This document shows positions 19,972 to 27,532 of a stretch of 64,000 nucleotides of DNA, piece after piece (position 1 is the stretch's first letter; the number at the start of each line of letters is the position of its first letter). Source of the DNA: [Eubacterium] yurii subsp. margaretiae ATCC 43715 (GTDB lineage Bacteria; Bacillota; Clostridia; Peptostreptococcales; Filifactoraceae); NCBI GenBank assembly GCA_000146855.1, contig GL405246.1, positions 857,709-921,708 on the forward strand. The letters are read 5' to 3'. A program made the position numbers and the translations under genes. The notes under the pieces are model-generated. The model saw nothing but the letters and a program-made list of their open reading frames with translations, was not told the origin of the DNA and did not search any database.

Positions 19972-20847
19972 ATGAACGAGCAATTAAATGGCATAATAAA
20001 TGTACTTAAACCAAGCGGTATGACCTCACATGACGTGGTGTACAAGATAAGAAAGAAATTTAACATCCAAAAGGTTGGTCATACCGGAACTTTGGATCAA
20101 AATGTTTCCGGAGTCTTACCAATAGTAATAGGCAAGGCTACAAAACTGTCTCAGATACTGACAGACAAGGACAAATCATACAGATGTATTATGAGCTTTG
20201 GCAAGAGGACAGATACCTCGGATAGCTATGGACAAGTAATAGACAGCTTGGATAAAGACATAGACTATGATGAGCTTAGATTAGTATGTGAAAAATATAT
20301 AGGCGAGATGGAGCAAACACCGTCTATGTATAGTGCAATAAAGGTAAATGGAAGAAAACTATACGATATGGCAAGAAAAGGCCAGACTATTGACAACATA
20401 CCGATAAGAACGGTAGTTATTAATCAGTTCAAAATATTGAAGTATGAGAATAATAGTCTAAGCTTTGATATAGACTGCTCCAAGGGGACTTATATACGCA
20501 GTGTAGTGGAAGACATAGCTGAAAAACTTGGCACTATTGCGTATATGAATATACTGATACGTACTAAATCAGGTCAATTTACCATAGATGACAGTGTTCC
20601 TATAGAAGATATAGGAGAAAAAGATATACTGCCTATAGATAAGATAGAAATAAAGGGTTCTAAAAACATTGTATTAGATGAATATCAATTAAAGAGATAT
20701 AAAAACGGACTTAGAGTCACAAAGGAATATATAAGAAATTTTGTTGAAAGTGAAAAAAATATCTACAAAATCTATGATGAAGATGAAAATCTTATATCCA
20801 TAGGAAATTTTGTGGATGAGAAACTCAAGAATATGGTGATGATATAA
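19972..20847 (+). CDS. truB: tRNA pseudouridine(55) synthase
   Basis: Makes pseudouridine 55 in the T-loop of tRNAs. The 291-residue protein has GIINVLKPSGMTSHDVV, KVGHTGTLDQNVSGVLPI (catalytic Asp in the GTLD motif), and KTYR-equivalent DKSYRCIMSFGKRTDTSD, plus the SFDIDCSKGTYIRSVVEDI motif. The family motif usually reads GTLDP; here it is GTLDQ. A 100-bp gap separates it from ribF. Confidence 0.95.
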   Translation: MNEQLNGIINVLKPSGMTSHDVVYKIRKKFNIQKVGHTGTLDQNVSGVLPIVIGKATKLSQILTDKDKSYRCIMSFGKRTDTSDSYGQVIDSLDKDIDYDELRLVCEKYIGEMEQTPSMYSAIKVNGRKLYDMARKGQTIDNIPIRTVVINQFKILKYENNSLSFDIDCSKGTYIRSVVEDIAEKLGTIAYMNILIRTKSGQFTIDDSVPIEDIGEKDILPIDKIEIKGSKNIVLDEYQLKRYKNGLRVTKEYIRNFVESEKNIYKIYDEDENLISIGNFVDEKLKNMVMI

Positions 20848-20947
20848 GAGTAACAGTAAAGTTACTGAAAATATACGGCAGATTAACTGAAGCTGATGTG
20901 ATTAATAGACAGCTTGGATTTTAAATCGCTATCACCTTTAGTTTAAA

Positions 20948-21880
20948 ATGGTAAAAATAATGAAGATTTATGAAAATTTTGAAGTAGAAAAAAAATATAA
21001 AAGGTCGATAACAATAGGAGATTTTGACGGATTGCACAAAGGTCACATGCCGCTTATAAAAAAGACCATAGAAATGGCAAAAAATAAGGGTTATGTATCT
21101 TGTGCTTTGACATTTAGGTTTAATACGGCAAATTTATCCAATAATAAGGTAAAATATCTTTGTGATATAGATGAAAAGATTGAACTTTTTAAAAAAAGTG
21201 GAATAGAAGAGCTTTTTATAATAGAGTTTTGCAATGAGATTAAAAACACCAACGTTTACGACTTTATTTCTAAGATACTGGTAGATAAATTAAATGTAAA
21301 ATACCTGCTACTTGGAGATGATGCAAAGTTGGGTAGCGACAGACTGGATATTCATGGCATTGAAGAGGTCTGTAAGATATGTAATGTTGATTTTTACTCC
21401 ATATCTCAGATTCAAATAGACAATATTAGAGTGACGAGTTCACACATAAGAAGTTTAATAGCAGATGGAGTTGTAGATGAGAATTTGACCAAATTTTTAG
21501 GTAGAGACTACTGTTTCAGCGGAGAAGTGGTACATGGCAACGGATTGGGAGTAAAGTTGGGATTTCCAACAGCAAATATAATGCTTAATTCATCTTTAGT
21601 ATTACCTAAATTTGGAGTATATTATGCTATATGCGAGATAGAAGGTAAGAGATACGACTGTGCAATAAATATAGGTGATAAGCCTACAGTAGATAACAAT
21701 TATCTCGGTTTGGAAGCATTTATATTTGATTTTAACGAAGACATTTATGGCAAGAAAATAAAGATATATTTAAAAAAATTTATAAGAAAAGAAGAAAAAT
21801 TTAAAAACTTAGATGAACTTATAAATCAGATGAAAAAAGATGTAGAAGATATAAGAAAATTAATGAAAATTGCAATATAA
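20948..21880 (+). CDS. ribF: Bifunctional riboflavin kinase / FAD synthetase
   Basis: Makes FMN and FAD from riboflavin. The 310-residue protein has the nucleotidyl-transferase half (ITIGDFDGLHKGHMPLI, about 23-39; LLLGDDAKLGSDRLD; SSHIRSLIADGVVD) and the riboflavin kinase half (GNGLGVKLGFPTANI, YDCAINIGDKPTVDN, LEAFIFDFNEDIYGKKI). The usual G-x-FDGxHxGH is present as GDFDGLHKGH. No strong ribosome site precedes the ATG at 20948, and the ATG 12 bp later is an alternative. It is the last gene of the infB cluster. Confidence 0.94.
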   Translation: MVKIMKIYENFEVEKKYKRSITIGDFDGLHKGHMPLIKKTIEMAKNKGYVSCALTFRFNTANLSNNKVKYLCDIDEKIELFKKSGIEELFIIEFCNEIKNTNVYDFISKILVDKLNVKYLLLGDDAKLGSDRLDIHGIEEVCKICNVDFYSISQIQIDNIRVTSSHIRSLIADGVVDENLTKFLGRDYCFSGEVVHGNGLGVKLGFPTANIMLNSSLVLPKFGVYYAICEIEGKRYDCAINIGDKPTVDNNYLGLEAFIFDFNEDIYGKKIKIYLKKFIRKEEKFKNLDELINQMKKDVEDIRKLMKIAI

Positions 21881-21943
21881 AAACTGAAAAATGGGTATAC
21901 TAAGATAGGTAACATTGTTTTTAGCAAAAAAAGGAGAATAGTT

Positions 21944-24634
21944 GTGAGAAAATGTAGTGAATGTAAAGAAAATGCAGCTGTCCTTTTCATACAAGATTTA
22001 AATGATAGGACTAAGCTTAGAGGTTTATGTCTCAGTTGTGCTAAAAAACTTAATATACCGGGAATAGACAATATTTTGAATAATGCGGGCATAGATATAG
22101 ATAATGTTGACGATATAACTGAACAGATGAATGAGATAAGCCAAACTATGGAAGAACAGTTTGGTGATATGGACTCTCTTAAGGTAAATGAGATACTTGG
22201 TAAAATCTCGTCATCCAACGAGTTTAAATCAATGATGAAGAAAATGGGGGATATAATTATGAACCAAAACAATAACTATCCTCATGATAAGGAAGAAAAT
22301 AAGGACAATGATAAAGATACTCAGCCAAAAAGTGAGGAAATAACAAATGCTGAGATAGATTTTTCAGATAATCTGTTCGACAATAAATTCAATAAGTCTG
22401 AAGAAAGCACAGCTAAAGACGAGAATAATCAAGATAGTAATAATGATGAAACTAAGAATGAAAATCAAGATTTAGATGTAACGGTAATAAAAAATGATGA
22501 TGCTCAAGTTGTTAAAGATAATGATGATGAAGGTTTGATAGACATTGCTTCTTTTGAAAATGAACTTAAAAAGATGTTTGGTGGAAAAAACGGCTTTTTT
22601 GAGATAAATGTATCTTCGATGCCAAATATGTTTGGCGATAGCGAAGATGTTTTTTCAAACAGTTCATTCCAAGAAGATACTGCTGAAAGAAAAAATAGCG
22701 AAAAGGCAAATCCCAAAAAGAAAAATATTAAAAATATTGAAAAGTTCAGCATCAATCTTACTCAACGTGCAAGAGATAATCAGATAGATCCTGTTATAGG
22801 CAGACAAAAAGAAATAGACAGGGTAATACAGATATTAAACAGAAGAACGAAAAACAACCCTGTGCTTATAGGAGAGCCCGGTGTAGGTAAAACAGCTATA
22901 GCTGAAGGATTGGCATATAAGATAGTAAAGGGAGAAGTACCTCAAAAACTTCTTGACTATGAGATAATGCAGCTTGATATGTCTTCAATAGTTGCCGGAA
23001 CACAATTTAGAGGACAATTTGAAACGAGGATGAAGAACATCATCGAAGAGGCAAGAAAAGCCGGCAATGTAATACTTGTGATAGATGAGATACACTCTAT
23101 TATGGGTGCTGGAGATTCACAGGGCACTATGGATGCAGCAAATATATTAAAACCTGCCCTTGCAAAAGGTGATATTCAAATAATCGGTGCAACTACAATC
23201 AATGAATACAAAAAGCATATCGAAAAAGATAAGGCTCTTGAGAGAAGATTACAAAGCGTATTGGTGGAAGAACCAACAATACAGGAGTCTATAGACATAG
23301 TAAAAGGTCTTAAAGATTACTATGAAAATTACCATAAAATATTGCTTTCTGATGAAGTAATAGAGGCTGCAGTAAAACTTTCAAGCAGATATATAACAGA
23401 CAGATATTTACCTGATAAGGCTATAGACATCATAGATGAAGTGGGCTCTAAGGCGAATCTTGGTAATAAGGCTATATATGAGATACAGTCAATCAAGGAC
23501 AGCATAGAGACACTTAAGAAAAATCAGGAAACAGCAACAGAAAACAATGACTATGAAAAGGTTGCAATGTACAAGACAAAGGAACTCAATCTTGAAGAAG
23601 AACTCAAAAATCTACAAGAAAATGAGTATTTGAAAGTAACTGTGCAAGATGTAGCTGATGTAATAGAGCAGTGGACAAAGATACCTGTAAAAGAAATCAG
23701 TGTTGAGGAAACTCAAAAACTGATGGATTTGGAAAAGAGACTCAAAGAAACTGTTGTAGGACAAGATAGAGCTATAGAAGTAATTGCAAAGGCAATAAGA
23801 AGAAACAGAGCAGGAATATCTGCCGTAAAAAAACCAAGCTCATTTATCTTTGTAGGACCTACCGGAGTTGGAAAGACACAGTTGGTAAAATCACTGGCTA
23901 AGGATATGTTCGGTTCTGAAGATATGATAATAAGAGTGGACATGAGTGAATATATGGAGAAACATTCCGTATCTAAGCTTGTAGGAGCTCCTCCGGGATA
24001 TGTCGGCTTTGATGAAGGCGGTCAGTTGACAGACAGAGTAAAGAGAAAACCGTACAGTATCATACTTTTTGATGAGATAGAAAAGGCACATCCTGATGTA
24101 TTTAATATGCTATTGCAGATATTGGATGAAGGTAGACTTACAGATTCTCAAGGCGGAGTAGTCCACTTTGAAAATACTGTGATAGTCATGACATCAAATA
24201 TAGGGACAACATTTAAAAATCAATCTTTGGGCTTTGGCGCTCAAGAAGAAGAGTACCAAAGAGAAGAACAAAGAGTCCATGATGCTATGAAAGAAAACTT
24301 CAAACCTGAATTTTTAAATAGAATTGATGAAATAGTAGTATTTAACAGACTTTCAAAGGATGACCTAAGAAAGATAGTAGATATAATGATAAGTCAACTC
24401 CAAGATGTAGTAAAAGACAAGGGAATTAGCATCAAGATAACAGATGAAGTAAAAGACTTCATCGTTGAAAAGGGCTATGATGAAAAATATGGAGCCAGAC
24501 CGCTTAGAAGAGTGATACAAAAATATATCGAGGATGAAATATCAGATATATTTATAATGAACGACTTAAATAAGGTCAATGTCTTAACTCTACAGCTTTT
24601 GAACAAAAAGATAATGGTTGAAAAAGGCTTATAA
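21944..24634 (+). CDS. clpE: ClpE-type AAA+ protease ATPase with N-terminal zinc finger
   Basis: Hsp100 unfoldase that feeds ClpP. The 896-residue product starts at GTG with AAAGGAG upstream. Order: a zinc finger (Cys4, Cys7, Cys29, Cys32), a long acidic Asn/Asp/Glu-rich linker (about 90-250), AAA1 with Walker A GEPGVGKT (from residue 310) and Walker [11 protein letters not shown], a UVR-like middle segment ([21 protein letters not shown]), and AAA2 with GPTGVGKT (from residue 638) and [19 protein letters not shown] supplies the ClpP-docking loop. The zinc finger and the absence of the ClpC N-domain favour ClpE. CtsR, McsA and McsB genes are not nearby. A terminator follows. Confidence 0.88.
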   Translation: MRKCSECKENAAVLFIQDLNDRTKLRGLCLSCAKKLNIPGIDNILNNAGIDIDNVDDITEQMNEISQTMEEQFGDMDSLKVNEILGKISSSNEFKSMMKKMGDIIMNQNNNYPHDKEENKDNDKDTQPKSEEITNAEIDFSDNLFDNKFNKSEESTAKDENNQDSNNDETKNENQDLDVTVIKNDDAQVVKDNDDEGLIDIASFENELKKMFGGKNGFFEINVSSMPNMFGDSEDVFSNSSFQEDTAERKNSEKANPKKKNIKNIEKFSINLTQRARDNQIDPVIGRQKEIDRVIQILNRRTKNNPVLIGEPGVGKTAIAEGLAYKIVKGEVPQKLLDYEIMQLDMSSIVAGTQFRGQFETRMKNIIEEARKAGNVILVIDEIHSIMGAGDSQGTMDAANILKPALAKGDIQIIGATTINEYKKHIEKDKALERRLQSVLVEEPTIQESIDIVKGLKDYYENYHKILLSDEVIEAAVKLSSRYITDRYLPDKAIDIIDEVGSKANLGNKAIYEIQSIKDSIETLKKNQETATENNDYEKVAMYKTKELNLEEELKNLQENEYLKVTVQDVADVIEQWTKIPVKEISVEETQKLMDLEKRLKETVVGQDRAIEVIAKAIRRNRAGISAVKKPSSFIFVGPTGVGKTQLVKSLAKDMFGSEDMIIRVDMSEYMEKHSVSKLVGAPPGYVGFDEGGQLTDRVKRKPYSIILFDEIEKAHPDVFNMLLQILDEGRLTDSQGGVVHFENTVIVMTSNIGTTFKNQSLGFGAQEEEYQREEQRVHDAMKENFKPEFLNRIDEIVVFNRLSKDDLRKIVDIMISQLQDVVKDKGISIKITDEVKDFIVEKGYDEKYGARPLRRVIQKYIEDEISDIFIMNDLNKVNVLTLQLLNKKIMVEKGL

Positions 24635-24651
24635 ACAAAATAATATTCAAT

Positions 24652-24686
24652 AAAAAAGGGAAGTGGAAAAATCTACTTCTCTTTTT
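24652..24686 (+). terminator. Intrinsic terminator of the clpE-like gene
   Basis: AAAAAGGGAAGTGG pairs with CTACTTCTCTTTTT around an AAAAAT loop, ending in a T-run (24652-24686). Confidence 0.85.
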
Positions 24687-24689
24687 ATA

Positions 24690-24947
24690 TGATACTAATA
24701 TTCTAATTAATTGAAGGTATTTGAGTATAAAGTAATACTGAACTTTTTTAAACTATGGATTCTGTCTTTAGTATACTCTTTAGCATTAAACTTTTGTTGC
24801 ATCATTTTTTATAAAATATTTCCACTATTCTATTAGATTTTAGTATTAAATAGAGCCTTAGCTTATTTTACTCTAAGTCCTAAGTTCAAAGATTAACAGT
24901 CAAGAAATAAGAATATCCATAATTCTATTAAATTTTTAGTATAAAAG
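24690..24947. repeat. Cluster of dispersed intergenic repeats (one full copy flanked by two partial ones)
   Basis: The full copy is 24733-24850 (starts TAATACTGAAC, ends TTTTAGTATTAAA, with TTTAGTATACTCTTTAG inside and TTTCCACTATTCTATTAG near the right end). To its left 24690-24731 resembles the left and right ends of the 4.8-kb copy fused together. To its right, about 24905-24945 carries CCATAATTCTATTAAATTTTTAGTATAAA, a right end only. It fills the 330-bp gap between clpE and sdpI. Confidence 0.65.
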
Positions 24948-24964
24948 ATTTATGACAAGCAATT

Positions 24965-25660
24965 TTAGATATTTTCGCTATCAGAGTTTATATTATTATC
25001 TTCATTATACTCTTTATAATACTTATAAGAGATTTTCAAACATACAACTACCCATATAGCTGTCAAAATTAACATTAAAACCAAATTCCATATTCCTGAT
25101 AAAAATACAGCCTCACCAATAAGAATAAGGCCGAGGGCAACAGATGATATACCCATGAATCGTTGAGTTTTTTGCCATACCACGTCATTTGCCATACTCC
25201 ATTTTGTTCTTAGACCGATAAGAGAGTTTCTCCTTAGTTTCGGCATTATATTTCCTGAAACTACGTGAAAAATACCGATACATATACTTATAAATTTGAA
25301 GGGATCCACAGAAACTGACTCTTGTGAAGCATAAGTTAAAGCCTTGTACTGAAAGTAAAAACCTAAACAAGCAAAGAAAACTATTGTGTAAATGCTTATT
25401 AAAAGTAAGTATTTTTCACTATTTTTTCCATTTTTATTACTTTCTCTTTTTGCAATCAATATAAATGCTGATATCACCGGTAGTGCTATGATAGGCATGA
25501 GAAGAAATTCGTATTTGCTTCCCATTCTATCCACTTCTCCTGCAAAATTATAGTGGAGAGGAACAGTATCAGGCATAAATATAAAAAATAAGGTAGTACC
25601 TAAGATAAATATAAAAATTAATGAATATAAGATAAGATACAATTTTTTCATATCAGTCAC
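24965..25660 (-). CDS. SdpI-family immunity/signal-transduction membrane protein
   Basis: The 231-residue membrane protein has the DUF1648 N-terminus (LPLHYN-type segment MPDTVPLHYNFAGEVDRMGSK after TM1) and the SdpI family motif near residues 155-175 (NSLIGLRTKWSMANDVVWQKTQRF), with about six membrane segments. In Bacillus subtilis, SdpI protects against the SdpC toxin and also signals by sequestering the ArsR-type repressor SdpR. The regulator gene here overlaps by 8 bp, matching the sdpRI operon. No SdpABC toxin genes are in the window. Confidence 0.9.
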   Translation of the reverse strand: MTDMKKLYLILYSLIFIFILGTTLFFIFMPDTVPLHYNFAGEVDRMGSKYEFLLMPIIALPVISAFILIAKRESNKNGKNSEKYLLLISIYTIVFFACLGFYFQYKALTYASQESVSVDPFKFISICIGIFHVVSGNIMPKLRRNSLIGLRTKWSMANDVVWQKTQRFMGISSVALGLILIGEAVFLSGIWNLVLMLILTAIWVVVCLKISYKYYKEYNEDNNINSDSENI

Positions 25661-25916
25661 CTCTTAGATCTTTAATCCAAAGCAGTGCCTCATCAAGTAC
25701 AGAGGCGTTTAATTCATAAATTATATACTTTCCTTCACGCTCATCCCTTATCAAATCTGCATCTTTTAATATTGCCAGATGTTTTGAAACAGCAGGTAAG
25801 CTCATGTCAAAATTTTCTGCTATTTCTCCGGCAGACAATCTTCCTTTTTTCAGCAGATTTAATATAGTTCTTCTTGTAGGATCAGCAAGTGCTTTCATGG
25901 TATTTTGCAGAGACAT
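25653..25916 (-). CDS. ArsR-family transcriptional repressor (SdpR-like)
   Basis: The 87-residue winged-helix protein has LADPTRRTILNLLKKGRLSAGEIAENFDMSLPAVSKHLAILKDADLI (helices 2-4 of the ArsR fold) and the wing REGKYIIYELN. It has no cysteine metal site of the ArsR/SmtB type, which fits the autorepressor SdpR rather than a metal sensor. It overlaps the downstream sdpI gene by 8 bp. A palindrome just downstream of its -10 is the likely operator. Confidence 0.92.
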   Translation of the reverse strand: MSLQNTMKALADPTRRTILNLLKKGRLSAGEIAENFDMSLPAVSKHLAILKDADLIRDEREGKYIIYELNASVLDEALLWIKDLRGD

Positions 25917-25936
25917 TTTATAATCACTTCCATCAT

Positions 25937-25980
25937 TTAACCTTTTGGTTAATTATAAATCTGTTTTTATAAAAAGTCAA
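25937..25980 (-). promoter_or_regulatory. sdpRI promoter with palindromic operator
   Basis: On the minus strand TTGACT (25980-25975), 17 bp, TATAAT (25957-25952). The palindrome TTAACC-TTTT-GGTTAA (25937-25952) touches the -10 and covers the start site, the classic place for an ArsR-family autorepressor. Confidence 0.8.
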
Positions 25981-25994
25981 GAAAAATATAAAAA

Positions 25995-26023
25995 AGGACT
26001 TTACTTTTAAAGTATAAAGTCCT
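25995..26023 (-). terminator. Intrinsic terminator on the minus strand, upstream of the sdpR promoter
   Basis: AGGACTTTA (25995-26003) pairs with TAAAGTCCT (26015-26023), followed on the minus strand by TTTTTTATATTTTTC. No minus-strand gene is annotated upstream of it. Confidence 0.75.
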
Positions 26024-26081
26024 AATATTTATTAATAGCTGTATATTTAATTTTCAATATAGTTGTAAATGACATTATAAT

Positions 26082-26202
26082 TTATACTAATACTAATAGT
26101 TAATATAACTATGAAAAAATTCACTTTTATACATTCTTTATCAAACTGTATTGATACAATATTAAGAAAAATTTTTATTAATACTATGGATAGTAGTATA
26201 AA
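26082..26202. repeat. Possible divergent copy of the dispersed intergenic repeat
   Basis: Starts TTTATACTAATACTAATAG and ends ATGGATAGTAGTATAAAA, so the ends resemble the inverted termini of the repeat family, but the middle is not clearly alike. Confidence 0.35.
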
Positions 26203-26275
26203 ATTTATCCTATAAAAATCCTATTTTAAAGTATTTATGGTTATTTTATGCTAACTAATTTTGACTGTTTAGCCG

Positions 26276-26304
26276 TTGATTTTTCATTTTTGAAATGATA
26301 TAAT
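26276..26304 (+). promoter_or_regulatory. Promoter of the zinc-ribbon protein gene
   Basis: TTGATT (26276-26281), 17 bp, TATAAT (26299-26304). The spacer holds the short inverted repeat TTTCA...TGAAA. Confidence 0.65.
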
Positions 26305-26378
26305 TAATTGAAATATAGTTAATAAAAGCACTTTGAAATAGAGATAAAAATTTTTAAAAAAGTTACGAGGGTAATACT

Positions 26379-27050
26379 ATGGCTGTAAAACTTACATCTG
26401 TTAAATGTCCTGAGTGTGGAGCAGCTTTACAGATTGAAAATGGGAGAGAGCAGATTTTTTGCTCTTATTGCGGAGCGAAGATTTTAATTACAAATGAAAA
26501 TGAATATATTATAAGACATGTAGATGACGCCGGAGTAAAAAAGGCTGAAACTGAACGTATAGTCGAAATGAAGAAGTTGGAAATCATAGAAAAAAATCGT
26601 GTTGCAAATGAAAATAAAAAGAAAACAAAGATAAAGATTATGGCCATATTAGCAATATTGGCCATGATTTTTCTATCAATAGGTGGTAGTGACAAAGATA
26701 ATGAAGCTTATGAAACTATAAGCGGTTTTTTAATTCTTGCTATTCCATTCGTATGGTTTATCAATAGGGGAAGCGAAGAGGACTTAGGTTTTGGAGATAA
26801 GATTAGATTTCCGCATTCTTTAAAGGAATATAATACAAAAAGCTATTTGTTTGTTGAATCCATATTAAAAAGTGTCGGATTTACAAATATAAAAACTGTT
26901 CCACTCAATGACTTGACTTTAGGCATAATGAAAAGACCTGATATGGTTGAATCTATAACTATTAACGGCAAGATGCCTAAATTTGCGTTTAAAAAGTACC
27001 ATACTAATGCATCAATTGTGATTTCATATCATAGCTATAGAAAAAGCTAG
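26379..27050 (+). CDS. Zinc-ribbon membrane protein (hypothetical)
   Basis: The 223-residue protein begins with a zinc ribbon (Cys10, Cys13, Cys28, Cys31: CPECGAAL...FCSYCGAK), followed by a basic helix, two membrane segments (about 87-105 and 117-135) and a C-terminal soluble domain. That domain carries YLFVESILKSVGFTNIKTVPL and SITINGK, a beta-alpha pattern seen in several Clostridial zinc-ribbon proteins and resembling a PASTA module. GAGGG is near the ATG. No operon partner. Function is unknown; the topology would place the zinc ribbon in the cytoplasm. Confidence 0.75.
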   Translation: MAVKLTSVKCPECGAALQIENGREQIFCSYCGAKILITNENEYIIRHVDDAGVKKAETERIVEMKKLEIIEKNRVANENKKKTKIKIMAILAILAMIFLSIGGSDKDNEAYETISGFLILAIPFVWFINRGSEEDLGFGDKIRFPHSLKEYNTKSYLFVESILKSVGFTNIKTVPLNDLTLGIMKRPDMVESITINGKMPKFAFKKYHTNASIVISYHSYRKS

Positions 27051-27127
27051 TTTAATTTTTATAGTACTTTGAAAGTTCTGCTCTAATATAACAATATTGG
27101 AAAAAATAGACTATATCAAAAAAACAG

Positions 27128-27156
27128 TTGAAATTTATCCTATTGTGTAATATAAT
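27128..27156 (+). promoter_or_regulatory. Promoter of the alaS T-box leader
   Basis: TTGAAA (27128-27133), 17 bp, TATAAT (27151-27156). This would give a leader of about 370 nt, somewhat long for a T-box, so a second nearer start is possible. Confidence 0.55.
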
Positions 27157-27267
27157 TATTGAGCTTTATTTTTTAGAAAATAATGCAAAATTAAATTTAT
27201 ATTATATAAAAAAGTTTTATTAACTAAATTATAATATTTATATCAAAAATTAATATCAAAGATATTG

Positions 27268-27497
27268 TAAGACGAGTAGGTCATATGTATTTTTAAGAGA
27301 GGGAATGGTTGGTGTAAATTCCTATTTAACTTTGACTGAAGGCTACCTTGTATCTCCAAGTTCCAATAAAGCTTGGCGTTGATTACGTTATAATCGTTGA
27401 GAGTATTTCGTTATAATATTATATGCGATATACAAAACAAGGGTGGTACCACGATAATTCGTCCCTAATGCTGATTAGACTGCATTAGGGATTTTTT
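27268..27497 (+). promoter_or_regulatory. T-box riboswitch (tRNA-Ala responsive) upstream of alaS
   Basis: The stem I region carries the AGTA bulge motif near 27276, the distal-loop region GGTTGGTG around 27307, and a candidate specifier GCT (27342-27344, Ala) in a CTGAAGGCTACC context. The invariant T-box is GGGTGGTACCACG (27441-27453). The competing terminator pairs CCCTAATGC (27463-27471) with GCATTAGGG (27482-27490) before ATTTTTT. Uncharged tRNA-Ala is expected to stabilise the antiterminator and turn on alaS. Confidence 0.93.
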
Positions 27498-27532
27498 AAT
27501 ACAATAATATATCTATTGAAAGGGAAGAAATT

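Noticed and set aside
20848..20947. Protein-like frame (LLKIYGRLTEADVINRQLGF) between truB and ribF
   Set aside because: Only about 30 codons, no start codon in frame and no ribosome site; probably chance.
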